Origin: Ruminococcaceae bacterium OttesenSCG-928-D13 | GTDB lineage: Bacteria > Bacillota > Clostridia > Oscillospirales > Ruminococcaceae | Direction: 5' to 3' | Assembly (NCBI GenBank): GCA_030266915.1 | Contig: JAJDIZ010000002.1 | Span: 1 to 56,914, forward strand | DNA: 56,914 nt | Part shown: positions 18,688 to 28,144 of the stretch, one piece after another | Numbering within the stretch: position 1 is the stretch's first letter | Layout: each line of letters begins with the position of its first letter | Program-made: the position numbers and the translations under genes | The notes under the pieces: generated by a model | What the model saw: the letters and a program-made list of their open reading frames with translations, nothing else | What the model was told of the DNA's origin: nothing | The model's database searches: none

Positions 18688-20358
18688 TTACCCGCGCATG
18701 TCCCTGGTCATCTTGCCGTTCTCCCCGGGGTAGGGGCACAGCACCGCCACATAGCCGGCAGGGTCTTGCTGTTCGCCGTCCACCAGCACCTCGAAGTGGC
18801 AGTGGATGCCGGTGGAGTTGCCGGTGCTGCCCACGGTGGCAATCTGCTGGCCGGTGAGCACCGTCTCCCCCGCCTCCACCGTCAGGGTTTCGCAGTGGGC
18901 ATAGAGCGTCTCCAGGCCGGCGCCGTGGTCAAGGCGCACATAGTTGCCATAGCTGAAGTGCCAGCCCGCCTCGATGACGGTGCCGTTTTCGGCGGCGAGC
19001 ACCCCAATGCCCTCGGGGCCATTGAAATCGATGCCCCTGTGGCCGTCGTCGCTGTACAGCCGGGCCACATGGGTGGCCTCGGGCACTGGATTTTGCATCA
19101 GGGCGCCATTTTCATCCATCTCAATGAGCTTATCGCCCCACTCCACCACATAGACCGCGTCCCCATCATCCCCATTATCGCCGGCAGGCGTGTGCTCCGG
19201 TTCGCCAGCCGGCTCGGGCAGGCTGAGGCTGTCGGCGGGGTCCGTCGGCGCCGAATCCCCGGGCGGCATCGAAATCTCGGACGGCGCCGGGGCAGACACC
19301 TGCTGCTCGGTGTAGCTGGCCGCCCCGCTGCTCAGGGCGCAGCCGGCCAGCGTGCCGGCTGCAAGCAGCCCGCAAAGCAGCAGCAGGCAGGCGGCACACA
19401 GCCGTTTGCTGGGCCGCACCGGGCGCATCAGGGCGCCGAGGCGCTTTTTCAGCTTTTTTGCCGGGGTGGCAAAACCGGACACCATCACGTTCGGCGCCGG
19501 GCCTGCAAAGGCCAGCAAGGACTCGGCGTAGGCACGGCGGTTCTCTGGGTCAAAATCCCGCGCCAGGCTCTCGTCGCAGCTCTCCTCGCAGGTCTGGTCA
19601 AACTCCCGGCGCAGCAGCACACACACCGGGTTGAACCAGTGCACCGCGCAGGGCAGCAGCATCAGCAGCTTGAAGGGCAGATCGCCCCGGCGGAAGTGGG
19701 TCAATTCGTGGCGCAACGCGAAGGTCAGGTCGCCGTCCCGCATCGATGCTTCGGGCAGCAGGATGCGCGGCCGGAACACTCCGGCCAGCACCGGGGCGCT
19801 CACCCTGTCGCTGAGGCAGAGCACCGGAGCGCGCCGCAGGCCCATTTCGGCGCAAAGTTCCCGATAGACAATGGCGCTGCGATCTGCCGGGAGGACCGGC
19901 CGGGCGCTTCCTTTCAGCCCGGCCATCAGGCGGGCATAGCGGGCAGCCATCACCAGCAGGCTAAGGGCCGCTCCGGCCAGATAGACCACCCCGGCCGCCT
20001 GTGCCGGGCTTGCCGCCGGCCCAGCCTGGGACGCCGCATCCCCGGCGAGGGCAGGCGCGTTCACTGCCACAGGCGCCAGCACTTCGGCCAGCGCATGGCC
20101 GGCCTGAACCACCGGGGCCACCGGTCCTGTTGCCCGCAAACCCTCGGCGGGCAGGGCACCGGAGGCCATCCCTGCCGCCCCCGGCAGGGGCAGCAGGGTT
20201 AGCGGCAGCAGGAAGACAAGCCCTGCCACCAGCAGCATGGCCCGGCGCTGGCCCGCCCGCAGCCGCGCAAACAGCGGCCGGCACAGCCAGGTCAGTCCAT
20301 AAAATAGTGTACCTGCCAGGGAGACAGGCAGCACCAGGCGCAACAGCAGCTCAGTCAT
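18688..20358 (-). CDS. M56 (BlaR1/MecR1-like) membrane metallopeptidase fused to a C-terminal M23 endopeptidase domain
   Basis: M56 zinc motif LRHELTHFRRGDL; C-terminal M23 motifs GHRGIDF and HCHFEVLVDG. Confidence 0.87.
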   Translation of the reverse strand: MTELLLRLVLPVSLAGTLFYGLTWLCRPLFARLRAGQRRAMLLVAGLVFLLPLTLLPLPGAAGMASGALPAEGLRATGPVAPVVQAGHALAEVLAPVAVNAPALAGDAASQAGPAASPAQAAGVVYLAGAALSLLVMAARYARLMAGLKGSARPVLPADRSAIVYRELCAEMGLRRAPVLCLSDRVSAPVLAGVFRPRILLPEASMRDGDLTFALRHELTHFRRGDLPFKLLMLLPCAVHWFNPVCVLLRREFDQTCEESCDESLARDFDPENRRAYAESLLAFAGPAPNVMVSGFATPAKKLKKRLGALMRPVRPSKRLCAACLLLLCGLLAAGTLAGCALSSGAASYTEQQVSAPAPSEISMPPGDSAPTDPADSLSLPEPAGEPEHTPAGDNGDDGDAVYVVEWGDKLIEMDENGALMQNPVPEATHVARLYSDDGHRGIDFNGPEGIGVLAAENGTVIEAGWHFSYGNYVRLDHGAGLETLYAHCETLTVEAGETVLTGQQIATVGSTGNSTGIHCHFEVLVDGEQQDPAGYVAVLCPYPGENGKMTRDMRG

Positions 20359-20737
20359 CGGTGTTCACCTCCCGGGCGTTCAGCCACGCCCGCAGCTCGG
20401 CCACCTCATCGGCGCTCAGGGCGCGGCCCTCCACCATCGCCGCCAAAAAATCCCGCGCGCTGCCGCCATAAAGCTCATCCAAAAAGGCCCGTCCCTCGCC
20501 GCGGCCATATTCTTCCCTGCTCACAAGGGGGCTATACCAGTTACTCTTGCCCCGCTTTTCCACCGCCAGCATCCCCTTGGCCGCAAGGCGGCTCAAAAAA
20601 GTGAGCAGCGTGGTGGGTTTCCACCCGCGGGTCGCCACCAGCGCCCCCAGCTCGTCGGTGCCCATCCCGCCGTGTGCCCAAAAGGCCCGCATGATGTATA
20701 GCTCCGACTCGGACAGTCTGTTCTCGGGCATAATCAT
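20351..20737 (-). CDS. BlaI/MecI/CopY family repressor
   Basis: LSESELYIMRAFWAHGGMGTDEL...GWKPTTLLTFLSRLAAKGML; overlaps the M56 gene. Confidence 0.9.
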   Translation of the reverse strand: MIMPENRLSESELYIMRAFWAHGGMGTDELGALVATRGWKPTTLLTFLSRLAAKGMLAVEKRGKSNWYSPLVSREEYGRGEGRAFLDELYGGSARDFLAAMVEGRALSADEVAELRAWLNAREVNTDD

Positions 20738-20801
20738 CGCCCCTTCCCCCGCCCGACCGTTCAGCCTGGCGGTGCAGTTTTTCCTCAGGACGAGGTCATT
20801 C

Positions 20802-20812
20802 TACATCATGTA
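20802..20812. promoter_or_regulatory. Putative BlaI-type operator
   Basis: TACA-TCA-TGTA palindrome upstream of the blaI-like gene. Confidence 0.6.
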
Positions 20813-20938
20813 GAAACAAATGTCAACCTGAACACATTTTGGGATATTTCCACAAACTGCCCGCCAGTGGCTTGCATTTGTCTTCCCCTTGTGATATGGT
20901 ACATGTATTGCACACATTTGTATCTGGGGGAGGCACAG

Positions 20939-21373
20939 GTGGAAAAGCGCAAATATTTGCTGGTGGACATTAAGGTGCTGCCCGAGGTTTTCCTGCGGGT
21001 GCTCCGCGCCAAGGAGCTGCTGGCCAGTGGCGAGGCCAAGAACGTGAGCCGGGCCACAAAAATGGCCGACGTAAGCCGCAGCGCCTATTACAAGTACAAG
21101 GACAGTGTGTTCCATGCGGACAACGAACGCGAGGCCGTCACCATCACGGCAACCCTGCTGGACGAAACCGGCGCCTTGCAGGAGCTGCTGGCCAGCATCT
21201 CCAAGGTGGGAGGCAACGTGGTCACCATCAACCAGAGCATGCCGGAAAACGGCGCCGCCAACGTGGCAGTCACCATCCGCACCGAGGGAATGCGCATCAG
21301 CCTGGAGGAGCTTTGCGACAAGCTCGCCAAGCAGCGCACCGTGGTGGAGGTGCGACAAAGCACGAAGCTTTAG
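20939..21373 (+). CDS. ACT domain-containing protein (UPF0735/PheB-like)
   Basis: GTG start after GGGGGAGG RBS; LLVDIKVLPEVFLRVLRAKELL; ACT region VTITATLLDETGALQELLASISKVGGNVVTINQS. Confidence 0.85.
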   Translation: MEKRKYLLVDIKVLPEVFLRVLRAKELLASGEAKNVSRATKMADVSRSAYYKYKDSVFHADNEREAVTITATLLDETGALQELLASISKVGGNVVTINQSMPENGAANVAVTIRTEGMRISLEELCDKLAKQRTVVEVRQSTKL

Positions 21374-21389
21374 CCGCGAAGCTATGGCC

Positions 21390-21480
21390 GCGAAGGCAGC
21401 CACCCGGTGTTCATCCGTGCGGATGCTTCGCATATCCTTAGCCCTAGCCGCGCTCCTGAACACCGGGCGGCCACCTTCGC
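21390..21480. repeat. Palindromic intergenic repeat, copy C
   Basis: Arms GCGAAGGCAGCCACCCGGTGTTC / GAACACCGGGCGGCCACCTTCGC around core containing GGATGCTTCGCATATCCTTAGCCCTAG. Confidence 0.9.
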
Positions 21481-21523
21481 TAAGAGCAAACTTGATAAAA
21501 CAAAAATGGGGGAAATAAAGGAA

Positions 21524-22747
21524 ATGGCAAAACTGGTAATTCTTGGGTTCGGCATCGTGGGCGGGGGCGTCTACGAGGTGTGCAAGCGCAACCATGACAT
21601 CATCGAAAAGCGGCTGGGAGAGCCGCTGGACGTGGCCTATATCTGCGACATCCGGGACTTCTCGTCCCACCCGGACGCACAGCTTTTTGTGCAGAGCATC
21701 GACCCAATTTTGGCCGATGACTCGGTGCAGGTGGTGGTGGAAACCATCGGCGGGGCCACCATCGCCTACGACTATGTGAAGCGCGCCCTCTCGGCCGGGC
21801 GGCATGTGGCCACCAGCAACAAGGAACTGGTTGCAACCCACGGGGCCGAACTGCTGGCCCTGGCAAAAGCCAACAACGCGGCCTTCCTGTTCGAGGCCAG
21901 TGTGGGCGGCGGCACCCCGATCATCACCCCGATGTTCCAGTGCCTCGCGGCCAACAATGTTGTGAACGTGCTGGGCATCATCAACGGCACCACCAACTTC
22001 ATGCTCACCCGGATGGAGCAGGCCGGCCTCACCTTCGACGCCGCCCTGAAGGAGGCCCAGGATCTGGGCTACGCCGAGACCATCGACCCGTCCTACGACG
22101 TGGACGGCATCGACGCCGGCCGCAAAATCGCCATTCTGGGGGCCATCGCCACCGGCGCGCACATCCACCCGCAGAACATCGCCACCCGGGGCATCCGCCA
22201 GGTGACCCCGGCCGACATGGCCGCGGCCAAAAGCCTCGATCGGGCCGTGAAGCTGATCGCCTACGCCGGCCGGGACGAAAAGGGCGGCCTCACCATCGGG
22301 GTGGAGCCGATGCTGGTGCCGAAAAGCCATCAGCTGGCCGGCGTGGAGGACGTGTTCAACGCGGCGGTGATCGAGGGCGACATGGTGGGCGAGGTGATGT
22401 TCTACGGCCAGGGCGCCGGCAAGCTGCCCACCGCCAGCGCTGTGGTGGGCGACGTGATCGAGGCGCTGAAAGCGGGCGTCGGGGTGCACAACGGCACCCT
22501 GTTCTGGGAGGCCTCTGCACCCATCGAAGGACAGTACCCGGGCTACGGCCCCTGCGAGGTGTATCTGCGCTGCGCCCATCCGGCCGGGCTGGCACAGCTG
22601 AAAGACCTGCCCGGCGCGCGCCCGGTGGCCGGCGCAAGCGCGGTGGTGCTGCCCGCCATGGGTGCCGCCGAGCTGGACGCCACCTGCAAGCAGCTGGCCG
22701 AGGCGGGCTGTGAGGTGGGCATCGCGCTGAAGCTGATGAACCAGTAG
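21524..22747 (+). CDS. hom: Homoserine dehydrogenase
   Basis: ILGFGIVGGGVYE; SNKELVATHG; GGGTPIITPMFQCLAANNVVNVLGIINGTTNFML; start set at MAKLVILGFG. Confidence 0.93.
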   Translation: MAKLVILGFGIVGGGVYEVCKRNHDIIEKRLGEPLDVAYICDIRDFSSHPDAQLFVQSIDPILADDSVQVVVETIGGATIAYDYVKRALSAGRHVATSNKELVATHGAELLALAKANNAAFLFEASVGGGTPIITPMFQCLAANNVVNVLGIINGTTNFMLTRMEQAGLTFDAALKEAQDLGYAETIDPSYDVDGIDAGRKIAILGAIATGAHIHPQNIATRGIRQVTPADMAAAKSLDRAVKLIAYAGRDEKGGLTIGVEPMLVPKSHQLAGVEDVFNAAVIEGDMVGEVMFYGQGAGKLPTASAVVGDVIEALKAGVGVHNGTLFWEASAPIEGQYPGYGPCEVYLRCAHPAGLAQLKDLPGARPVAGASAVVLPAMGAAELDATCKQLAEAGCEVGIALKLMNQ

Positions 22748-22760
22748 GCGCATCGAGGCG

Positions 22761-22814
22761 GTCAGCCAGTGTTCTGGATATACAACGCATCCGCGTGGAT
22801 GAACCTTGGCTGAC
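22761..22814. repeat. Palindromic intergenic repeat, copy D (inverted, shorter, diverged)
   Basis: Arms GTCAGCCAGTGTTC / GAACCTTGGCTGAC; core TGGATATACAACGCATCCGCGTGGAT matches the reverse complement of core C with substitutions and lacks its second small hairpin. Confidence 0.7.
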
Positions 22815-22875
22815 GGTCCCGATAAATACCTGACACAGACCCATATCCAACGCAACTGAGGGGGAACATGGAAAG

Positions 22876-24096
22876 ATGGCATTGATCGTACAAAAATTTG
22901 GCGGCTCGTCGGTGCGCGACTATGAGCGCATCATGAACGTGGCGCGCATCGTGGGCAAAACCTACGCGGACGGCAACGACGTGGCCGTGGTGGTGAGCGC
23001 CCAGGGCGACACCACCGATGACCTGCTGGAAAAAGCCGCCCAGATTACGCAGCATCCCAACGCCCGGGAGCTGGACGTGCTGCTCTCCACCGGGGAGCAG
23101 ATCAGCATGGCGCTGCTTTCGATGGCACTGGGTGAGATGGGCTACCCTGCCATCAGCCTCACCGGCTGGCAGGCGGGCTTCGAGACCAACCGCAGCTACG
23201 GCCGCGCCCGCATCAAAAACCTGAACACCGAGCGCCTGCAAAGCGAGCTGGACAAGCGACGCATCGTCATTGTGGCGGGCTTCCAGGGCATCAACGTCAA
23301 CGACGATATCACCACCCTGGGGCGCGGCGGGTCCGACACCTCGGCCGTGGCCATCGCCGCCGCGCTGAACGCCGACAAGTGCCAGATCTACACCGATGTG
23401 GACGGCATCTACACCGCCGACCCACGCATCGTGGCAAACGCCCAAAAGCTGGACATCATCTCCTTCGACGAGATGCTGGAGCTGGCAACACTGGGCGCCC
23501 AGGTGCTGCAAAACCGCAGTGTGGAGCTGGCAAAAAAATACGGGGTGGAGCTTGAGGTACTCAGCAGCCTGGACCCGGTGAAAGGAACCATTGTGAGGGA
23601 GGTAGTGGACATGAAAGAAGGCATGCTGATCAAGGGCGTCACCAAGGACGAGAAGGTGGCGGTCATCACCATACTGGATGTGCCGGACGTGCCGGGCATC
23701 AGCTTCAAGGTTTTCAGCCTGGTGGCCCAGGCCAAGGTGAACGTGGACATCATCCTCCAGGCCACCGGCCGCGGGGGCAACAAGGACATTATCTTCACGG
23801 TGCCGGCCGCCCGGGCCGAGGAGGTTTGCACCCTGCTGCGGGAGAACCTGTCCCGCTTTGGGGGCCGCGAGGTGGAGTACAGCACTGATGTGGCCAAGGT
23901 GAGCGTGGTGGGCGCCGGCATGCAGAGCCACTCGGGGGTGGCCAGCCGGATGTTCGAAGCGCTGTACGAGGCCAACATCAACATCCAGATGGTGGCCACC
24001 AGTGAGATCAAAATCAGTGTGATTGTGAAGAAGGATGAGGCCGACCGCGCCGTGCAGGTGGTTCACGCCGCCTACGAGGAGATGAACGGTCACTGA
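22876..24096 (+). CDS. lysC: Aspartate kinase
   Basis: MALIVQKFGGSSVRDYERI; LSTGEQISMALLSMAL; TLGRGGSDTSAVAIAAAL; two ACT regions. Confidence 0.96.
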   Translation: MALIVQKFGGSSVRDYERIMNVARIVGKTYADGNDVAVVVSAQGDTTDDLLEKAAQITQHPNARELDVLLSTGEQISMALLSMALGEMGYPAISLTGWQAGFETNRSYGRARIKNLNTERLQSELDKRRIVIVAGFQGINVNDDITTLGRGGSDTSAVAIAAALNADKCQIYTDVDGIYTADPRIVANAQKLDIISFDEMLELATLGAQVLQNRSVELAKKYGVELEVLSSLDPVKGTIVREVVDMKEGMLIKGVTKDEKVAVITILDVPDVPGISFKVFSLVAQAKVNVDIILQATGRGGNKDIIFTVPAARAEEVCTLLRENLSRFGGREVEYSTDVAKVSVVGAGMQSHSGVASRMFEALYEANINIQMVATSEIKISVIVKKDEADRAVQVVHAAYEEMNGH

Positions 24097-24121
24097 GCCT
24101 TGTGAAAAACCATCACCTTTT

Positions 24122-24155
24122 AAATACGCCGGAAGCCCGGCGTATTTATTTTTGT
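24122..24155 (+). terminator. Intrinsic terminator after lysC
   Basis: AAATACGCCGG...CCGGCGTATTT followed by ATTTTTG. Confidence 0.8.
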
Positions 24156-24261
24156 CAAAATCCCATATATTGTATTGTCCCGGGGGGCAATATCGTGTAT
24201 AATGTGGTTTGATGGATTGGAATGGAGTAAAAACAACCCTGCGTGCAAAGAGGTGAGTGTA

Positions 24262-25272
24262 GTGCCAAACGATCCGCGCCGCCCCCGTAATGCGCCACCG
24301 GGCCGCCCTGCCGGTGGTTATGGCACCCCGGAATCGGGGGACGAATACCGCCGCCGGATGGAGGCCAAGGCCAAGCGCCGTAAAAAACGCCAGATGCAGC
24401 GCCTGCTGCTGATTGCCGCCTTTGTGCTGGCCGCTGTGCTGCTGGTGGTGTGCATCATCGCCATTTTCCGCGCCATCTTCGGTGGCGAGGGCAAGGATAA
24501 GGTCAAGAGCAGCAGCTCTGACACCACCAGCATCTCGGTGTCGTCCGAGGTGTTGAGCGGCCCGGGCTACAGCTGGACCATCGCGCCCGACCCCACCCTG
24601 TGGAACCTGATTCTGGTAAACGGCCAGCGTGCCCTGCCCGACGGGTTTGAGCTGACCACCGACCAGATGGGTACCATTGCCTACGGCCCCATCCCCTATT
24701 ACTTTGACGCCCGCATCATGGAATCCCTGCAGGGCATGATCGACGCCTGCAACACCGTGGAGGGCCACACGCTTAAAATCATCAGCGGCTACCGCGGCGC
24801 CAGCAACCAAAACGAGCGCTACAACTATCTGGTCACCTACTTCAAGGGACAGAACTCCAGCGACGCCGAGGCCGATATCCTGGCCCGCCAGATCGACCCG
24901 CCCGCCGGCTACTCTGATCACCAGACCGGCCTTGCGGTGGATTTTGTCACCGGCAGTGTCAACGAGCCGGGCGAGGCCTTCGCCGGCACCCCTGAGTATG
25001 CCTGGCTGAGCGAGCACGCCCACGAGTACGGTTTTGTGCTGCGCTACCCCCAGGAGAAGGAAAACATCACCGGCATCAAGAACCAGCCCTACCACTGGCG
25101 CTATGTGGGCATCGAAGAGGCCAAGATCATGAAGACCCAGGGCACCTGCCTTGAGGAATACCTGGCCTTCCAGCCTGACAGCAGCTCCGTCTCCGAACCG
25201 GACGGCAGCTCCTCCACCCCCACCAGCCTGTCCGAGTCCAGTTCAGACACCGGCTCTGACACCCCTGGCTGA
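24262..25272 (+). CDS. Membrane-anchored D-Ala-D-Ala carboxypeptidase, VanY/M15B family
   Basis: N-terminal TM segment; IISGYRGASNQNERYN; SDHQTGLAVDFV; PYHWRYVG. Confidence 0.88.
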   Translation: MPNDPRRPRNAPPGRPAGGYGTPESGDEYRRRMEAKAKRRKKRQMQRLLLIAAFVLAAVLLVVCIIAIFRAIFGGEGKDKVKSSSSDTTSISVSSEVLSGPGYSWTIAPDPTLWNLILVNGQRALPDGFELTTDQMGTIAYGPIPYYFDARIMESLQGMIDACNTVEGHTLKIISGYRGASNQNERYNYLVTYFKGQNSSDAEADILARQIDPPAGYSDHQTGLAVDFVTGSVNEPGEAFAGTPEYAWLSEHAHEYGFVLRYPQEKENITGIKNQPYHWRYVGIEEAKIMKTQGTCLEEYLAFQPDSSSVSEPDGSSSTPTSLSESSSDTGSDTPG

Positions 25273-25522
25273 GCCCGGCTTTCCACTTTCCTGAACAGCC
25301 CCTTCCGCCCGCTGCGGCCCGCCGGTGTTCACCGGCGGCCCGGCGGGCTTTGTGGTGGCATTTTCCGCCCTGTTTTGACAAAGCCCTGCCTTTGCTTTTT
25401 TTGCTAAAACAGGGTACAATGGCAGAATGCTGGCACGGTTTTGCCGGCATATGTTTCATTGTCTTCAAACACCCATTTTAGCGCGCCCAAAAGACGCGCC
25501 CGTAAGCAGAAAAGGAAATTGA

Positions 25523-26800
25523 ATGAAGAGAACCCAAATCGCCCCGGGCGTCTTTTACACCCAGGTGCCGGGCGAGAAATTCAAGCGCTGTAAACTGGCG
25601 GTTCACCTGGTGGTGCCGGGCCGGCGGGAGAACGCCACCGCCCTGGCCCTGCTGCCCCATGTGCTGGACCGCCGATGCGACGCCGTGCCGGACCCCACAG
25701 CCCTGTCGCGCCTGCTATTTTCCCTGTACGGGGCCGAGCTTGGCAGCGAGAGCTACACCGCCGGCGCCAGCCGGATTGTCAGCCTCTCGGTGGGCGGGCT
25801 GAAAAGCGAGTACGCCATGGCCGGGGAGGACCTGGCCGGCCAGTATCTCGACCTGCTGTGCAACCTGTTGTTCCACCCCAAGCTCTCGGACCAGGGCTTT
25901 TTCGAGGACGAGGACCTTGCCATCGAGAAGGAGAAGCAGGCCGAGTTCCTGAAAAGCGAGCTCAACGACAAGCGCAGCTACTGCATGCGCCAGGCCCGGC
26001 GCAAGCTCTATGCCGACTCCCCCTTGGGCATCGAGTCCCCCGGCTACCTCGAGGACCTGCCGGGCATCACCCCGGAAAACCTCTACGCCGAGTACACCAA
26101 CCTGCTGAACACCGCCCAGGTGGAGGTGCTGGCCTGCGGCATGGACGCCGAGGCCGCCGCGCGGCGCGTCGCCGAAAGCCTTGTCCGCCCGGGCCGGGCG
26201 CCGGTGGCCCTGCCGCCCACCGAGGCAGTGCCGGTGCCGCCCAGCTTTGAGCATTTCAGCGAGGGGATGGACACCGTGCAGGGCAAGCTGTGCATCCTGT
26301 GCGCCAGCGGCAAATCCTCCGATGGCACCGCCGACGCGGTGGGCCGGGTGGCCAGCGCCCTCTACGGTGGGCTGCCCACCAGCCGGCTGTTCGTAAGCGT
26401 GCGGGAGCAGCAGGGCCTGTGCTACTACTGCGCCACCGCCTTCGGCTACTTTGGCGGCACGCTGACCATCGACTCCGGCGTGGACCACGACAAGGCGGAA
26501 CACGCCCGGGACGCCATCCTCGCCGAGCTTGAAAAATTGCAGCAGACCCCGGTGCCCCAAGACGAGCTGGACACTGCCATCCGCTACCTGAAAAGCGCCT
26601 TCTCCTCCGCGAAGGACAGCCCCGACGCCCTGATGAACTGGGCCTTCACCGAGCAGATCAAGGGCACCGGCCGCAGCCTGGATGAAATGGCCGAGGCGGT
26701 GGGAAAAGTCACCCCGGGCGAGGTTCAGGCTTTGATGGCCGGCCTCACCCCGGCCGTGGAGTACGTGATCACCGGCAAGGGAGGTGCCTCGGATGCATAA
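25523..26800 (+). CDS. M16-family peptidase-like protein (YfmF-like)
   Basis: M16 fold motifs (REQQGLCYYCATAF...) without a canonical HxxEH; adjacent to the active-motif M16 gene. Confidence 0.82.
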   Translation: MKRTQIAPGVFYTQVPGEKFKRCKLAVHLVVPGRRENATALALLPHVLDRRCDAVPDPTALSRLLFSLYGAELGSESYTAGASRIVSLSVGGLKSEYAMAGEDLAGQYLDLLCNLLFHPKLSDQGFFEDEDLAIEKEKQAEFLKSELNDKRSYCMRQARRKLYADSPLGIESPGYLEDLPGITPENLYAEYTNLLNTAQVEVLACGMDAEAAARRVAESLVRPGRAPVALPPTEAVPVPPSFEHFSEGMDTVQGKLCILCASGKSSDGTADAVGRVASALYGGLPTSRLFVSVREQQGLCYYCATAFGYFGGTLTIDSGVDHDKAEHARDAILAELEKLQQTPVPQDELDTAIRYLKSAFSSAKDSPDALMNWAFTEQIKGTGRSLDEMAEAVGKVTPGEVQALMAGLTPAVEYVITGKGGASDA

Positions 26801-28073
26801 ATACCAGCTGCCCCCGGCCGCCGAAAAGGCCCTGCGCTTCGAGCAGGTGGAGCTGCCCAACGGCCTCGTTATCCGCCTTTTGCCGATGCCGGAGTACGGC
26901 GCGGTGCACACCATCTACGGCACCCATTTCGGCTCGATCAACCGGGCCTTCGAGCAGGGCGGCAAGAGCGTGGTTCTGCCGGCCGGCACGGCCCACTTCA
27001 TGGAGCACAAGATGTTCGAAAACGCCGACGGGGTGGACGCCTTCACCCTGTTTGGCGAGACCGGCGCCTCCTCCAACGCCTACACCGGCTTCGACCGCAC
27101 CAGCTACATCTTCACGGCCACCGACCAGCTCGAGCGCAATCTGGACATCCTGCTCAGCTTTGTGGGCCATCCCCACTTCACCAAAGCCACGGTGCAGAAG
27201 GAGCAGGGCATCATCGGCCAGGAGATTGGGATGTACGAGGACAACCCCGATGCCCGCAGCCTGTTCGGGATGATGGAGTGTCTGTATCACAACCACCCGG
27301 TGCGGGACGACATCGCCGGCACGGTGGCCTCGATTGCCGAGATCACCCCCGAGATTCTCTACGCCTGTGCCGACGCCTTCTACAACCCCGGCAACATGGT
27401 GCTGGCCGCTGCCGGCAACCTGACGATGAAGCAGCTGCTGGCCGCGGTGGAGCGCGCCGGTCTGCCTGCCGAAAGAGCCCCGGCCACCAAGCGGGTGTTC
27501 CCGGCCGAGCCGGACACCGTTGCCACCCCCCGGGTGGCCATCGAGATGCCAGTGGCGATGCCGCTGTTCTGCCTGGGCTTCAAGGAGGCCCCGGTGCAGG
27601 GCAGCACCACCAAAACCGAGGTGGTGTGCGACCTGCTGTGCGAGATGCTCTGCGGCGACACCAGCACCCTCTACCGCCGCCTGTACGACGAGGGCCTGGT
27701 GCAGCCCGGCTTCGGCGGCGAATTTGGCTGCTACGACGGCTGCCTCCAGTTCATTTTCAGCGGTGAGAGCCGACAGCCTGAGGCGGTGCGTGAGGCCATT
27801 TTTGCCGAGATCGCCCGCCAACGTGCCGAGGGAATGGACGCCGGGCAGTTCGATATCTGCAAACGGATGATGTACGGCGAGGCCATTGCCGACCTCGAGA
27901 GCGTGGAACGGGTGGCCTCGGTGCTCAGCAGCAGCTATTTCCGCGGGCGCACCCCGGCCGAGGAGCTGGCGGTAATCGCCGCCGTCACCCTGGCGGATGT
28001 GGAGGAGGCCCTGCACACCATGCTGCAGGAGGACCGCAGCGCCTTCCATCTGGTGAATCCCGTCAGTGAATGA
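26784..28073 (+). CDS. M16-family zinc peptidase (YfmH-like)
   Basis: AHFMEHKMFE HxxEH motif; overlaps the preceding M16 gene. Confidence 0.87.
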   Translation: MPRMHKYQLPPAAEKALRFEQVELPNGLVIRLLPMPEYGAVHTIYGTHFGSINRAFEQGGKSVVLPAGTAHFMEHKMFENADGVDAFTLFGETGASSNAYTGFDRTSYIFTATDQLERNLDILLSFVGHPHFTKATVQKEQGIIGQEIGMYEDNPDARSLFGMMECLYHNHPVRDDIAGTVASIAEITPEILYACADAFYNPGNMVLAAAGNLTMKQLLAAVERAGLPAERAPATKRVFPAEPDTVATPRVAIEMPVAMPLFCLGFKEAPVQGSTTKTEVVCDLLCEMLCGDTSTLYRRLYDEGLVQPGFGGEFGCYDGCLQFIFSGESRQPEAVREAIFAEIARQRAEGMDAGQFDICKRMMYGEAIADLESVERVASVLSSSYFRGRTPAEELAVIAAVTLADVEEALHTMLQEDRSAFHLVNPVSE

Positions 28074-28144
28074 ACCCCGCCACTTCCCACATATAAGACC
28101 GGCAGCACTGAAACTTTTGCATCCTTTGAAATGGAGGTTTTCCA

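Noticed and set aside
22748-22875. Lysine riboswitch upstream of lysC
   Set aside because: No lysine-riboswitch signature; the hairpin there is copy D of the dispersed repeat family.
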